Counted from the stretch's first letter, positions 10,069-23,452 are shown. The stretch: 64,000 nt of DNA from Lepus europaeus (GCF_033115175.1 NC_084850.1:111831939-111895938), one strand, 5' to 3'. Notes: generated by a model from the sequence alone, not told the origin. Program-made: numbers and translations.

Positions 10069-10382
10069 TGGGACCAGTGCTGTGGCATAGCAGGAAAAGC
10101 TGCCACCTGCGGCACCAGCATCCAATATGGGCGCTGGTTCGAGACCCAGCTGCTCCACTTCTGATCCAGCTCTCTGCTATGGCCTGGGAAAGCAACAGAA
10201 GATGGCCCTAGTGCGTGGGAGACCTGGAAGAAGCTCCCAGCACCTGGCTTTGAATCAGCACAGCTCTGGCCATTGTGGCCAATGAGGCAGCGAACCAGTG
10301 CATGAAGAACTCTCTCTCTCTCTCTGCCTCTCCTTCAATCTGTGTGTATCTCTGACTTTCAAATAAATAAACAAATCTTTAA
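10069..10382 (+). mobile_element. C-SINE, old
   Basis: Sense copy, GGGACCAGTGCTGTGGCATAG through AATAAATAAACAAATCTTT. The target-site duplication AAAAGTTTAT is at 10058-10067 and 10383-10392. Confidence 0.9.
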
Positions 10383-10422
10383 AAAAGTTTATTTGACAAA
10401 GTTTTCTTAAAAGCAAGTCCTT

Positions 10423-10728
10423 GGGGCCAGCATTGTGGCATATAAGGTTAACCCTCTACCTGCAATGCCGGCATCCCATATGGGTGCCAGTTTGAGTCCC
10501 GATTGCTCCACTTCCAATCCAGCTCCCTGGGAAAACAATGGAAGATGGCTCAACTACTTGGACCCCTGTGCCCACATGGGAGACCAAGCAGCAGCTTCTA
10601 GCTCCTGGTTTTGGCCCAGTCCAGCCCTGGCCGTTGTGGCCATTTGGAGAGTGAACCAGAGGATGGACGATCTTTCTCTCTCCTTCAATTTCGGCCCTTA
10701 AAAACAAACAAACAAAAATAAACAAAAG
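10423..10728 (+). mobile_element. C-SINE, old
   Basis: Sense copy (GGGGCCAGCATTGTGGCATA ... CTTTCTCTCTCC) with an A/C-rich tail of AAAC words. Confidence 0.88.
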
Positions 10729-10897
10729 GAACAGGTCCTGTATTTATCTTGTACATGAAAACAGAACGTTTTGGGGATGGAGAAGGAAGGGAACAAGACT
10801 ATTACTTAGATTTTCCAAGTCAGAATGAGGGCAGCTGGAGCTGACTTGAAATGTTTGCCTCCTAAGTCTCATAGTTAAGCTCCCTCAGGGAAATTTT

Positions 10898-10898
<1 letters not shown>

Positions 10899-10939
<41 letters not shown>
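10899..10939. repeat. (TA)n microsatellite
   Basis: About 19-20 uninterrupted TA units. Confidence 0.95.
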
Positions 10940-10996
10940 TGCTTTATTTTCTGTGTATTTGTTGCAGTTTATTGCTTTCTAAATTGTAAATTTTAG

Positions 10997-11296
10997 GGGT
11001 CAATGCGATGGTGCTAACATCCCATGTGGGTGCTGGTTCAAGTCTCGACTGCTCCATTTCCAATCCAGCTCCCTGCTAATGTGTCTGAGAAAGCAGCGGG
11101 GAATGGCCCCAGTGCTTGGGCCACTGCACCCACATGGGAAACCAAGAAGAATCTCCTGGCTTTGGATAGTCTCACCTCTGACCATTATGGCCATTTGGGG
11201 AGTGAACCAGCAGATGGAAGATACCGCTCTCTCTTCTCTCTGTCTTTCCCTCTCCCTCTCTGTAACTCTGCCTTTCTAATAAAAAAAAACTTAAAC
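10997..11296 (+). mobile_element. C-SINE, old, 5'-shortened
   Basis: Sense copy. The target-site duplication AATTGTAAATTTTAG is at 10982-10996 and 11297-11311. The head lacks some bases of the tRNA-like part. Confidence 0.92.
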
Positions 11297-11509
11297 AATT
11301 GTAAATTTTAGATGTTGTACTATAGCAGCTAAGAATTATGTCCATATTTTTCTGTGTAGTATATAACCCTTATAGTGTGCAGCTGCTTGTGTTCTTTCAT
11401 TTTTTAAAATCTTATTTTTAAATCTGGTTACTTAGAGCTTGTCCAAGTACCAGCCTAGCTTAGTGGTCAGTGCTTAATTAGTTGAATTTTGTGGTTTAGA
11501 CAATGTCTT

Positions 11510-11832
11510 TTTTTTTTTTTGACAGGCAGAGTTAGACAGTGAGAAAGACAGAGAGAAAGGTCTTCGTTTTTCCATTGGTTCACCCCCCAAATGGCCGCTA
11601 TGGCCGGCGCTGTGCCGATCCGAAGCCAGGAGCCAGGTGCTTCCTCCTGGTCTCCCATGTGGGTGCAGGGCCCAAGCACTTGGGCCATCCTCCACTGACT
11701 TCCTGGGCCACAGCAGAGAGCTGGACTGGAAGAGGAGCAACCGGGACAGAATCTGGTGCCCCAACCGGGACTAGAACCCGGGGTGCCAGTGCCGCAGGTG
11801 GAGGATTAGCCTAGTGAGCCGCGGCGCCAGCC
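11510..11832 (-). mobile_element. C-SINE, young
   Basis: Antisense full-length copy. The target-site duplication TAGACAATGTCTT is at 11497-11509 and 11833-11845. Confidence 0.95.
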
Positions 11833-11845
11833 TAGACAATGTCTT

Positions 11846-12270
11846 AACTTGGGTTGCTGTATTAAAATACCAGAATGTGTGGCATAAACAACAAATATAT
11901 TTCTCATAGTTCTGCATTCTTGGAAGTCCAAGATACAGGTACTGGGAAGGTAAGACTCATTCTGACACCTCTTCTCTTGGTTTGTAAGTGACCACCTTCT
12001 CTTTCTGTCCTCACGTGATGGAGAGATAGAGATAGTGACAAAGAGACAGAAACAAAGAGCTTTCTCTTATTAGAGAAATTAGATTTCTCTAACAAGATTT
12101 CTTAATTTAGGATTTCTAATTTATTAATTAGAAAATTAATAAAAATATTAATCCTATTGGATGAGGATCCCACTATGATGATGACATTTAACCCTAACTA
12201 CCTACATAATATAGTCACATTGAGGGTTGGGACCAACATATGAATGTTGAGTGGAAACAGCCATTCAGCT
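11846..12270 (-). mobile_element. MaLR-type solo LTR fossil
   Basis: Order of words TTGCTGTATTAAAATACCAG, CATAGTTCTGCATTCTTGGA, AAGTCCAAGATACAGG, GACCACCTTCTC, and ATATGAATGTTGAGTGG near the end fits an antisense ERVL-MaLR (MLT1-like) LTR, a family dating to early placental mammals. It is an old, broken remnant with an AT-rich disturbed middle. Family naming is from memory. Confidence 0.6.
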
Positions 12271-13029
12271 TTTGCTGATGAGACTGTGTATCTAAGTTGG
12301 GGAGCACATTAAAGATTCAGGAAGTTTATAAGTCTGCCTTGGGTTTTACTTGGCTGTGCAAGACCTGCATTCAGCCACGAAAAAGTTGCTATCTAGGACC
12401 TTCCGTGATATTTCCTGAGCACAAACATAGCCATCTATCTAACTGCTTGAGACACGTGGGAACATACTAAGGTTCACTATGACTGCCTTGTTTCTGGGTC
12501 TGTTTGTTAAATTCATGACTGATTTACTGCCTGTAGCTCATCCCAACTCATCCTGTTAACTCCAGTTTAGATGCTTATCTTCCTCAACTGTTTACTACTG
12601 TGATGTTATTTTTCAACCAAATGTGTCAGCATAGAGTTTTCTGTACTCTAAAATCAACTCTCTCCATTTCTCAGGCTAGTGGTCCACATAGCCTGCCGTA
12701 TCCTAGTAGAACTGCTATATCAGAGAGCTCAGGGTGTGGAGGCAGAATGGGAGCAACTAAGGCTAAAAATCACAAATAACCACTGTTTCTCTTGAATAAA
12801 CACTTTCAATTTGTTGTGTGCTTTCAATTTCAAGAGTAATGAAATAATCACATTTGACAATTTTTTTCAGTCATTGCTTTTTATATGAACAGACACTTCT
12901 ATAACTAACATTTAAATTTATTGCTATTAGTCACATTTTTAAAAAACATTCCTTTATGTTTCTACTTATTTTGAAATGCTACTTAGAAAGTTAATACTTT
13001 AAAAAATTTTTGAATAATAAAGACTTTAA
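12271..13029. other. Unassigned, no gene seen
   Basis: AT-rich sequence without a recognisable repeat or coding frame. Confidence 0.4.
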
Positions 13030-13353
13030 ATTTTTTTATTTTATATATTTGAAAGGCAGACAGAAAGAGACAGGGGTGGGGGTGGTAGGAGAGAACAGGT
13101 GTTCCTATCCACTAGTTCACACCCCAAATGCCCACAAGATCCAGGTCTGGGCCAGGCTGAAGCCAAGACCAAGGAACTCAATCCAGGTCTACCACGTGGT
13201 TAGCAGAAACTCAACTACATGTGCCAAATATCACCCCCTGCAAGCGCCTGCATTTGTAGAAAGCTGGAGTCAGAAGCTGGAACTGGGACTCACACCCAGG
13301 TACTCTGATGTGGGATACTGGCATATTAATCACTGGGTTGAACCCCTGCTCTA
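13030..13353 (-). mobile_element. C-SINE, old
   Basis: Diverged antisense copy: TATTTGAAAGGCAGACAGAA start, GTCTACCACGTGG middle and a TGGGTTGAACCCCTGCTC end. Confidence 0.82.
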
Positions 13354-14060
13354 AAAATATAAACTATAAAATAAAACTGTGCAGTGTCTATAATGTAAGT
13401 GAAATTCTCATATTGAGGTTTATAAGACTAAGAAATTGTATAAGCCTCTTCTATTAGTAGAGATTAAATTCTGGTAGCATTATATTTATACATCCAAACA
13501 AGTTAGACTTTTCTTTCAGAAATATGTAACTGAAATACAGCTTAAATTTATTATAAAGTGAAAAGAATTTCCCAGGAGAATACATATAGTTACTGCCTTA
13601 TTTATCACACAAGGTAACTCAGGCATGTATTTTGATGGTTTATGTGCAATATCTCTATCACACAGAAAAATTTCTTCTTTTTGTGAACAGTGGAATGGTT
13701 TGGGGTATGTTAAAGTATCACATAGCCAATGCATAATGCATAACAGAACTGCATTTAGAACAAAATTATTATTTCTTCCTTGGAATGCATTTGGACCAAC
13801 TTTTCCTTAGCTTCTCACTGTTCTTTTGTTACCTCTTCTTTTCATATAAAGGTTTGTATTAAACTATATAAATCAATTGACATTTTATTTATTCTTAGGT
13901 AGAAGGACAAAAGCTGGTATTCTAGAGATTGTGCTGTCTCACAGTAGAATGCCTTCAGGTAGCCACTTACAGACATGACTATAACTAGTGCAATCATTAT
14001 TGCTATATGCAAACACTGATGGTTTACATGAAGGTGCTAAATCTGAATATGACATAGTTA
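13354..14060. other. Unassigned, no gene seen
   Basis: AT-rich; no repeat recognised. Confidence 0.4.
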
Positions 14061-14282
14061 ATTATCTCCATGTCCCTGCCCAAGGCATCTGTTATTGAAA
14101 AGGCATACTCAAGTGATGAGGAAGATAGCAGATGCAAGAATTTGAAGCTAAGTGTTACTTCACTGCTGACTGAATTTGACTGTTTTCTAAAGAGTACCTA
14201 CTACTTTTCATCTTGTATATTAATTTCTCACATGAGTTTTTTTTTATTACACTTTGAGAATTACGCTCATCTCTGTTTTCCT

Positions 14283-14488
14283 TAGCAGAGAAAAAAGCCA
14301 CCCAGTGTTAAAACACTACCCAAGAGCTTTGGACTTTCTGAAGAAATAAGACAGGGCAACACTGACTGTGAGTGTGAAGTCTGCACAATCAAGGAAGCCA
14401 TAGATGCTTTTGAAAATAAAGAAAAAACTGTAATTATTTCAGAAAAATTAAACTGTCACAGATTTGCTTACTTTTTTATGTATATTTG
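14283..14488 (+). other. Exon-like open segment, unrecognised
   Basis: After a pyrimidine-rich CTGTTTTCCTTAG, which would serve as a splice acceptor, the frame from CAG at about 14286 stays open for about 67 codons (QRKKPPSVKTLPKSFGLSEE ... CECEVCTIKEAIDAFENKEK ... SEKLNCHRF) to a TGA at about 14488. The composition (acidic/basic mix, four cysteines) looks protein-like, unlike the AT-rich surroundings. I could not name the protein. A second protein-like stretch lies just upstream (14070-14150, MSLPKASVIEKAYSSDEEDS). It could be terminal exons of an unknown + strand gene, a pseudogene, or chance. Confidence 0.3.
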
Positions 14489-14845
14489 AAATCATCACTC
14501 CCTAAGTTTGCATATTGCTATCAATTAAAATTACTTTTATGATGAACTGCGGGAGCAGTATCTGACTAATTATATTCTGTGGGTAGGAGAGTTAGGTTCA
14601 TTTCATGTGTGCTGGTCTGTCTTGGACGGCCCTGCTGCCCTAGGACTCTGCTGAGCTAAAATTTCTCATTCTGGCAAAGATGAAGTATTTATGTTGCACA
14701 AGGCTATGTCCATTATCTTATCATGCCTGATCAGAGTGAAAGAGTGGAGGCTGATGCTGTTTTAAATGTTTTGCTTTTCATACAGAAGGCACAGCTAGAC
14801 TTCCCTCCCACTCCATGAAAATCCTTCTTTTCAGCTCTCTTCCTA

Positions 14846-15057
14846 CAGGGGTGGGAAACGTCAGGCCAGCAAGCTGATTAAGGCCCTCAAAATCATTAGG
14901 TATGGCCCTGCTGAGGCTTTCACAGGCAGGACTTGAAACCCAATAAATCCAGAGCAGGCTAACTTTTAATTTGATAATTTTGTATGGCCTGAGAATAATT
15001 TTATAAAATATCCAAATGGCCCTTCTCAGAAGAAAAAGCTTCCCCACTCCTTCAGGA
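14846..15057. mobile_element. hAT-like non-autonomous DNA transposon (MITE)
   Basis: Left end CAGGGGTGGGAAACG and right end AAGCTTCCCCACTCCTT are near inverted repeats. The interior has words of a known mammalian hAT family (ATGGCCCTGCTGAGGC, AAATATCCAAATGGCCCTTC). About 210 bases, no ORF. An 8-bp target duplication was not clear. Confidence 0.6.
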
Positions 15058-15424
15058 CAGGAAAGTACAAGGCAGAGGTGTCAGTTCTAAGAACTTCACA
15101 GTTGGAAATGACAATACCAGAGGCAGCAACTGTAGGAAGATCCAGTCCTGCAGGTAATGGAAATAACACTAGATGCTAAACACATGATGTCAGATGTGTG
15201 AGATTCCTTCCAGAAGTTCATAGAAAATGTATGAAAAGATAGGCTTATTTTATTATAAATTGTTTTTGAAATACACAGTTGTTTCATAATGCAAATTTCT
15301 ATACTTTTTAGAATGTGCCTTATACTGGAAGACAAACAAATATGTCTATGTCTCAACCTGATAATGCTTCTTATGACTCTGTGATGAATGTGTGTGATTT
15401 AACATAATTGGCTGGCTTTTTTTT

Positions 15425-15751
15425 GTAAAGGTTTTATTTATTTATTTGAGAGGCAGAGTTACAGACAACGAGAAGGAGAAACAGAGAGAAAGGTCTTCCT
15501 TCCATTGGTTCACTCTCCAAATGGCTACAATGGTCAGAGCTGCGCAGATCTGAAGCCAGGAGCCAGGAGATTCTTCCCGGTCTCCCACGCGGGCGCAGGG
15601 GCCCAAGGACTTGGGCCATCTTCTACTGCTATCTCAGGCCACAGCAGAGAGCTGGATTGGAAGAGGAGCAGCTGGGACTAGAACTGGCGCCCACATGGGA
15701 TGCCGGCACTGCAGGTGGAGGATTAACCTACTATGCCACAGCTCCGGCCCC
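15425..15751 (-). mobile_element. C-SINE
   Basis: Antisense copy starting TTTATTTATTTATTTGAGAG and ending CCACAGCTCCGGCCCC. Confidence 0.9.
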
Positions 15752-15808
15752 CTTAGCTATCTTAAAGTAGTCATATTCTTAAACCAATCATGAACTATCA
15801 TATACTTT

Positions 15809-16149
15809 ATTTATTTATTTATTTCTGACAGGCAGAGTGGACAGTGAGAGAGTGAGAGTGAGAGAGAGAGAGAGAGGTCTTCCTTTACCGTTGGTTTACC
15901 TTCCAATGGCTGCTGCGGTCGGCGCACCACACTGATCTGAAGCCAGGAGCCAGGTGCTTCTCCTGGTCTCCCATGGGGTGCAGAGCCCAAGCACTTGGGC
16001 CATCCTCCACTGCACTCCCGGGGCACAGCAGAGAGCTGGCCTGGAAGAGGGGCAACCGGGACAGAATCCAGCGCCCCAATCGGGACTAGAACCCGGGGTG
16101 CCGGTGCTGCAGGCGGAGGATTAGCCTATGGAGCCGCGGCGCTGGCCGT
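15809..16149 (-). mobile_element. C-SINE, young
   Basis: Antisense full-length copy. The target-site duplication ACTATCATATACTTTA is at 15793-15808 and 16150-16165. The tail is a simple TATT/AATA repeat, not pure poly(A). Confidence 0.95.
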
Positions 16150-16165
16150 ACTATCATATACTTTA

Positions 16166-17099
16166 AACAGAATAAAGTGTCATTTATAAATGTGATCTAC
16201 ATGTTACTTAAAACCCTCTCTACCTATACCAAGCATCACAGAATGCTTAGAGTACAATATATCTCATACATTGAAAATACAGACAAAATCTGGTTCTTCA
16301 CATTGTATTTTTGAAGGAATATATAAAGATGAGGTACTCCATGGTTTTCACAAAGTTAGTAACTTTTCATCAGACTTTATCAATCACTTTGGAAAGACAG
16401 ACAACTACCTAGTTGAATGTATGGTGGTAAAAGTACTTTAAATCTGTGAACAATATTTTCCAATATTGTACTGCAAGAACAGTACAAATACAGAAAAGTC
16501 CTTTACCCATATTTACTAATTTGTCACATTCATTTTATCATTTTTCTCTCCCCCTACACATTTTTTGACCATCTGAATATTGGCTGTTATGACCCTTTAC
16601 CCAATACATGCCCTTTCGGTGTACTGAAAACAAAAAGGAAAAGATTTTCCTTAGCCACTATCAATGATTAAAATCAAGTCATTTAATATTAATACATCAT
16701 CCAGTTAGATAATATTATCTAATCCCTATTAAATCTGGACAATCATAGCAATAATGTCCTTTATAGCATTTTGTTTCCACTCTAAGATCTATTTCAGGAG
16801 TCAATTCTGTCCTGGGATTTCTGGCAGTGGGGGGTCCACTTTTAGCTTTTGAGTAGTCTGCTGGCTGAATAACCTATGAAGTTCCAGGCATTTGGGAGCT
16901 GCTCTTGGAAAAGTGAAAGGTGTGGTGAGATAGGAAAGAGCAGTTAGGTTTGGAGAAAATGAAGGGCAACTCACAAATGACCACAAGGGAAAATAAGCCT
17001 CTCTCCCAACTCGCCAGATCCCTCAAACATTTAGGGAAATAAAACCCAAATCAGAACTCACTGGCGAAAGCCCAGCTGGGGTGGAGTAAAGCAGGCAGG
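16166..17099. other. Presumed TMEM47 intron 1, unassigned
   Basis: No repeat or exon recognised; G+C rises toward the CpG island. Confidence 0.4.
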
Positions 17100-17229
17100 A
17101 ACGTGGGCTCTAAGGGGTAAACTCAGGCAAACGCCTCCCGGAGAGGAGGAAGAACGGACGGGGAAGACGGAGCAGGGGACGCACGCGTCTTGGTGGAGTT
17201 GGGGAGGTTTTGCCCGCTCTACCTTACTA

Positions 17230-18459
<1,230 letters not shown>

Positions 18460-18944
18460 CTAGGCTCGGCTCCCGGGGCAAGGTGAGGGCCCCTCAGTCG
18501 TGTGACGCGCTCCCCACCCCGGGACACCTTCCCGCCCTGAGAGGAGAAAAGTGACGGAGGCACGCCGCCCCCTCCCCGTCCCGGAACGGCCCGGAGCCCC
18601 GATTTCCTGTCGCCTCCCTTCTGCCCCGCGCCGCTGGCGCTCGGAGCCCTGGGCGCGCCGGCCTCGGGCCCCCGCTGCGGGGCGTTTGCGGGGCGCCGGC
18701 GCCGGCTCGGGGCTGAGCGTGCGCCCAGGTGCCGGGCGGGCCGTGTCTGCGCCGCCGCTCGGCGCCCTGCGGGCTGGCGGGGTCCTCGGTGCGCTGGGCT
18801 TCGCCCCGGGCCCAGCCGGACTCCAGCCTGGGCGCCGAGCCGTCCTCGGCCCACGAAAGACCCGCCCGGGCCCGCAGCGGGCAGGCGGCAAATCCCTGGT
18901 GCGTGGGAGACGAGTGGGGCAGTGAGGAGCGCCCTCGGGCCAGG

Positions 18945-19460
18945 CCCGCGGCCCCGGCGGTCCGCCCTCCGTGCGTGGACCCGGCGCCCCCGGCGGTCCG
19001 CCCTCCGTGCAGGGACCCCGCGCCCCCGGCGGTCCGCCCTCCGTGCGTGGACCCGGCGCCCCCGGCGGTCCGCCCTCCGTGAGGGGACCCGGCGCCCCCG
19101 GCGGCCCGCCCTCCGTGCGGGGACCCGGCGCCCCCGGCGGTCCGCCCTCCGTGCAGGGACCCCGCGCCCCCGGCGGTCCGCCCTCCGTGCGTGGACCCGG
19201 CGCCCCCGGCGGTCCGCCCTCCGTGCAGGGACCCCGCGCCCCCGGCGGTCCGCCCTCCGTGCAGGGACCCCGCGCCCCCGGCGGTCCGCCCTCCGTGCGT
19301 GGACCCGGCGCCCCCGGCGGTCCGCCCTCCGTGCAGGGACCCCCGCGCTCCCGGCGGTCCGCCCTCCGTGCAGGGACCCCGCGCCCCCGGCGGTCCGCCC
19401 TCCGTGCGTGGACCCGGCGCCCCCGGCGGTCCGCCCTCCGTGCGGGGGCCCCGCGCCCCC
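18945..19460. repeat. 36-bp GC-rich minisatellite, 14 units
   Basis: Unit of 36 bases containing CCCCCGGCGGTCCGCCCTCC. Fourteen units start at about 36-base steps; unit 11 has one extra base. Two main variants, GCGTGGACCCGGCG and GCAGGGACCCCGCG, are interspersed, plus rarer GAGGGG and GCGGGG forms. Because 36 is divisible by three and the unit lacks stops, all three + frames stay open; this is not evidence of a gene. The C runs give G runs on the - strand. Confidence 0.97.
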
Positions 19461-20364
19461 GGAATTGGAATGGCGCTCCGCGGGGGCGAGTTCAGCGTGG
19501 GCCAGGCGGCTTGTCCGCCTCCCTCGGGCCGCTTTCCCGCCTCGCTAGGAAAGAAACGACGTGAAATAGATCAATGGCGACCGCGAAGGTGTTTTCAGAC
19601 CTTCGCCTTCTCAACAGTGGTTAAGATCTGGAGTTTGGAAGACGACCCTCGCGCCTTTAGGAAACACTGTCCTGGACACAGAGGGTTTCCTGCTCTTCCT
19701 CAGTAACGTTGCTTTGCGTCGGCTGACCGCATTTTGATGCAAGTAGCAGTTGGAGAATGAGACTCAGTGGACGGGCTACTTGCCCCTACCTGAGGGCCTG
19801 GCCCGCCGGCTCCCTGCTGGCCTCTTGGCCTCCCAGCCAGAAAGAAGCCAAGCGCTCCTGGAACACAGCTCCTCCTGCAGCACTAGCAGGTGTTAACACC
19901 AGGGCCAAGAACTGGGTAACAGGACTAGTTGTTTTTTCCATCTGGACTTAGGTTGTGCATTTAGAATGCACATTCAAAAACAATTTTTAAGAAAGTTTCT
20001 TGGCTGTTCTGTCAAAGTTATAAAGAAATGTTTTTCCAAGTTCTATCACTTTCTCTTTAATAAATTCTTTTTCTAGGCAGTCAATATTTATCTTTTTTGC
20101 CTCTCATTCTGCCATTAAGTCCCTCAACCTGCTGTTCCATCTCTCACCTGTTTTACTTAAATTTTCTATTTTGTTCTCAGCCATTGTTTAATTTAGCTTT
20201 CTTTGTGCTTCATACAATTGTCTGTATACTAGGAAATCAAATTCTCTTATTATATTCTACCCCTCTATCAATCATTTGTAGAATGGTACAACATGGTACT
20301 AATTCACCACCCTTAGTCTTCAGTCTGAACATACAGTTTTCAAAACAAAAGCCCTTTTCTTGTT

Positions 20365-20460
20365 TTCTTTTTCTAAGTCTGTAACAAACTAATTTGATGG
20401 GGAAATGTGATGTGAGAATATTTATGGTTTTGATTTATCCAACTGTAGAGTGAATAAATA
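20365..20460 (+). repeat. Imperfect dispersed repeat, copy A
   Basis: AAGTCTGTAACAAACTAATT, then TTTATGGTTTTGATTTATCC and TGTAGAGTGA align in order with a segment at 21505-21600 at roughly 70-75% by eye. The family is unknown to me. Confidence 0.4.
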
Positions 20461-21504
20461 TGCAGCCACTAATGCTTTTGGATGTTGCCAAATGTGTAGT
20501 ATATGCTCTTTAGTATCCTTATAAATCTGAGAAATTTGGAATCCTTTAACATAGCTAGCTCCAAAATTGCATAGGTAATTAATAATGAACCTGCATTTAC
20601 TGTAAATCTGGAAAAAGTAGAACAGGGAATTCCAACAGTTAGCAAACATTGAATGAAAACCTCCATTTAAAATTTACCTAAGATGACAAGAAAGATATCT
20701 GTAAATGTGTGACAAAATTAAGGAATGAGATGGATTCAGACCTGAGAGATAAAATGGGCCTTCATTGAACTGTGAAGGAAATTAGAGCTCCTAGCCAGGA
20801 AGAATTGACTGGAAAATCTTTAGAACTGCTGGCTTTGTTTTCCCTACCTTGTCATGTCATACTAAGGTCAAGGCATGGTTATTACCATGATCACCTCTGT
20901 CTCAGGGGCCTTAGGGGGGCAAAGACTATCAGCTAGGGTCCCTAAATCTGGCCTGTCTGCTTTCATATGGGAACTCCAAAAAACTAGATACATTAGTTGT
21001 GTAAGCAGGAAAAGGCAGGAAAACATCTCTCTAGCCATAAATAAAGGAAGTAGCAACCCTAAGCTTGAATCAGTGAGGACAAAAAAATGGGTCAACAGTG
21101 TAAGAGGTAAGGTCCATGGAAAAGATTGGGAGCGCCTCATGGAAGTACATAATGTCACAAATGGAGATACAGGGTGTAGAATAGAATGGAGCAGGTGTGG
21201 GGTTGGGGTGGGGAGGCATGTTCCATTCTTTGAAGTGTCTGAAGAGAATAAAGAGGAGTTAATGCACTGTTACTTTACCATCTGTCAGGAAAGGTATCAT
21301 CTCTATGTTTGCTTGTAGTTGAAATTTGCAAGTGCTAAGGCTGGTTTGATCAGATAAGGTGGGAAAAATAATTTAATGTTTCTGGAATGTGCCAGTAAAT
21401 TCTATGAGTTGTTCAATCACCAAATTACCACTGTCAGGAAGCTGCTGGCCATTGTCAATTGTAAGTCTTCTTTCAGTAAGCAAAAGTGGAGATGTCCTCT
21501 GGTA

Positions 21505-21600
21505 TTTTTGTAAGTTTGTAACAAATTTAATAGAAAAACCCGATATGAGGCTATTTATGGTTTGGATTTGCTCCACTTTAGTGTGACTATCCACCATCCA
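21505..21600 (+). repeat. Imperfect dispersed repeat, copy B
   Basis: AAGTTTGTAACAAATTTAAT, TTTATGGTTTGGATTTGCTC and TTTAGTGTGA, in the same order as in copy A. Confidence 0.4.
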
Positions 21601-23129
21601 TATAGAATAAGCTCTGTCTGTGGGGAACAGAATTGCTTGCCTGAGGTCTTTCAGTTGAGCTTGTCTTCCCAGATCCTGGAGAGATCTTCCTACATGAGGA
21701 CGTTCAGCACTGGGATTACTTCAGACATGGACTGGGCTGGTTAGACCAATTTGCTGGCAGAGAGGAAGAAACTGAATGGAGGAGTGAAAAAATTGCCTGG
21801 AAGATTGCCTGGAAGTAAAAACAATAAAGCAGTCATTTGAAAGATTAGAAATACCTGCTGACTTCTTGCAGTGAGCAGACAACTGTTGGTAATTTATAGG
21901 TATGTGAAGATTTTATTTTTTATAGGTATGTGTGATAGTCATTTATAGGTATGTCAAGAAATGATCAGGTACATGGGCTTCAAGCATCCCATGACTGCAT
22001 TTCTAATATTGTTATTTCTTTGTTTTTACAACTACAAGTCAAACATTTTGATTACTCTAAAGCAAGTACATACCTACCAACATATTCTCATCCTGGAGGA
22101 ACTACAGTTGTCCTTGAACACCATCAGCAAGACATGTCATTTCTCTATCTGTTGTGGAGTGCCCTGTGCTTGGGAACTAAATTGAAAATGGAATTTGCAA
22201 GTCTCCAAAATTGTTACTCTGAATAGTTGAAACTTTGGGAGGAGGTGCAGGTAGAACATGGAAGCACTTAGTATTTAACCATAAATTAGGTGCTGACTTG
22301 GGCAGACCATGGATGTTTGTGTAGAAGTGTAAGAGAGCAACAGATGTCATTCTAGGGAGTTGTTTACACCACCTGTCTGCTCTCCTTGGAGCTGATTAGC
22401 TAAGCTTCCTCCAGGATTCTGAATTTTAGCCTAAGTCATCTTTGCCTGCTTCTTAGTGAGTTTTCTTAGAGATTTTTACCCTTTGGTGTTTGAATAGGGG
22501 CACTTGTGACAAGATAGGAGAAGTTCATGAAAAGTCTATTGAGATACTGCCTTCCCAAATTAGAGTGCTGTACAGTTTCTCACCTTAACAATGGGGTTGT
22601 TGATTGACAATTGTGCTTGCCACTGTTGAATTCTCTTCCATTTATTTATGTATTTATTGGTAACTGTCTCAAAGCTGTTGTAGCTTGGAGCCCTTCTCTA
22701 GTGTTCTCCTGTTAGGGACTGTATCTGTAGTGTCAGAAAATTCTCTTTCATTAGGTACTGGGGTGTTTAATTTCCCTTCCTTTGTGGCCCAAAGGACTGG
22801 CATGTGCAATGAGGAAAAAAATTGACCACAAATCAAACGTGTCAAGTATAGTGATGATTCAACCTTAGTTGAAGGGAAGGCTCAAGTTAAAAAGGATTAA
22901 GTAGAAAGGGTACCTGGCGCCGTTTATTCTCATACTTTCAACTAGAAGAATGCACTTTAGGTCGTTCTCTCTGTGGTTTTCAAAAGGTGGTCTTAAATGT
23001 CAGCAGTGCCAGGGGAGTTAGGCTAGTGGAAAAAAGATCCTCTGAGAAATTTTATTTCAGTGTAGCTCTCATCTCTAGATTCCACTTTTTACAATTAGTC
23101 TGTATGGCACCCCTGTTTACGGTGCTGTG

Positions 23130-23452
23130 GGATAGGCCCCAGCTTGTGACTGTGGCATGCCATATTGGAGCACAGGTTTAAGTCCCAGCTACTGCACTTC
23201 AATGCAGAATTCCTGCTAATGTTCCTGGGAAAGCAGAGGAAGATGGCTCAAGTACTTAGGCCCCTGTTACCCACATGGCAGACTGGGATGTGTTTTGGCC
23301 TCCTACCTTTGGCCTGGCCCAGCCCTGGCTGCTGCAGGCATTTGTGGAGTGAACCAGCAGATGGAAGATAGATCTCTTTCTCTCTGTCTCTCTTTCTCTC
23401 GGTCTAGCTCTCTCTTTTTCTCTGTCACTCTGCCTTTCAAATAAATTCAATT
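23130..23452 (+). mobile_element. C-SINE, old
   Basis: Sense copy from GATAGGCCCCAGCTTGTGAC to TGCCTTTCAAATAAATTC, with an expanded CT-rich segment. Confidence 0.88.

Larger units (their letters stand above)
19561..23129. other. Upstream intergenic stretch, no gene recognised
   Basis: No convincing exon. An open frame of 147 codons at 20875-21318 has no family I recognise. Two diverged similar segments (20365-20460 and 21505-21600) suggest an unnamed old repeat. Confidence 0.4.

Noticed and set aside
18945-19460. Regular direct repeats resembling a CRISPR array
   Set aside because: Units are contiguous with no unique spacers, and the sequence is a mammalian CpG-island minisatellite.
18922-19706. 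Three long overlapping + strand open frames rich in Pro, Arg and Ala
   Set aside because: They are produced by the 36-bp stop-free minisatellite; all three frames are open at once, which indicates repeat structure and not coding.
20875-21318. 147-codon + strand frame
   Set aside because: No recognisable motif or domain, no splice or promoter context, and composition like the surrounding noncoding DNA.
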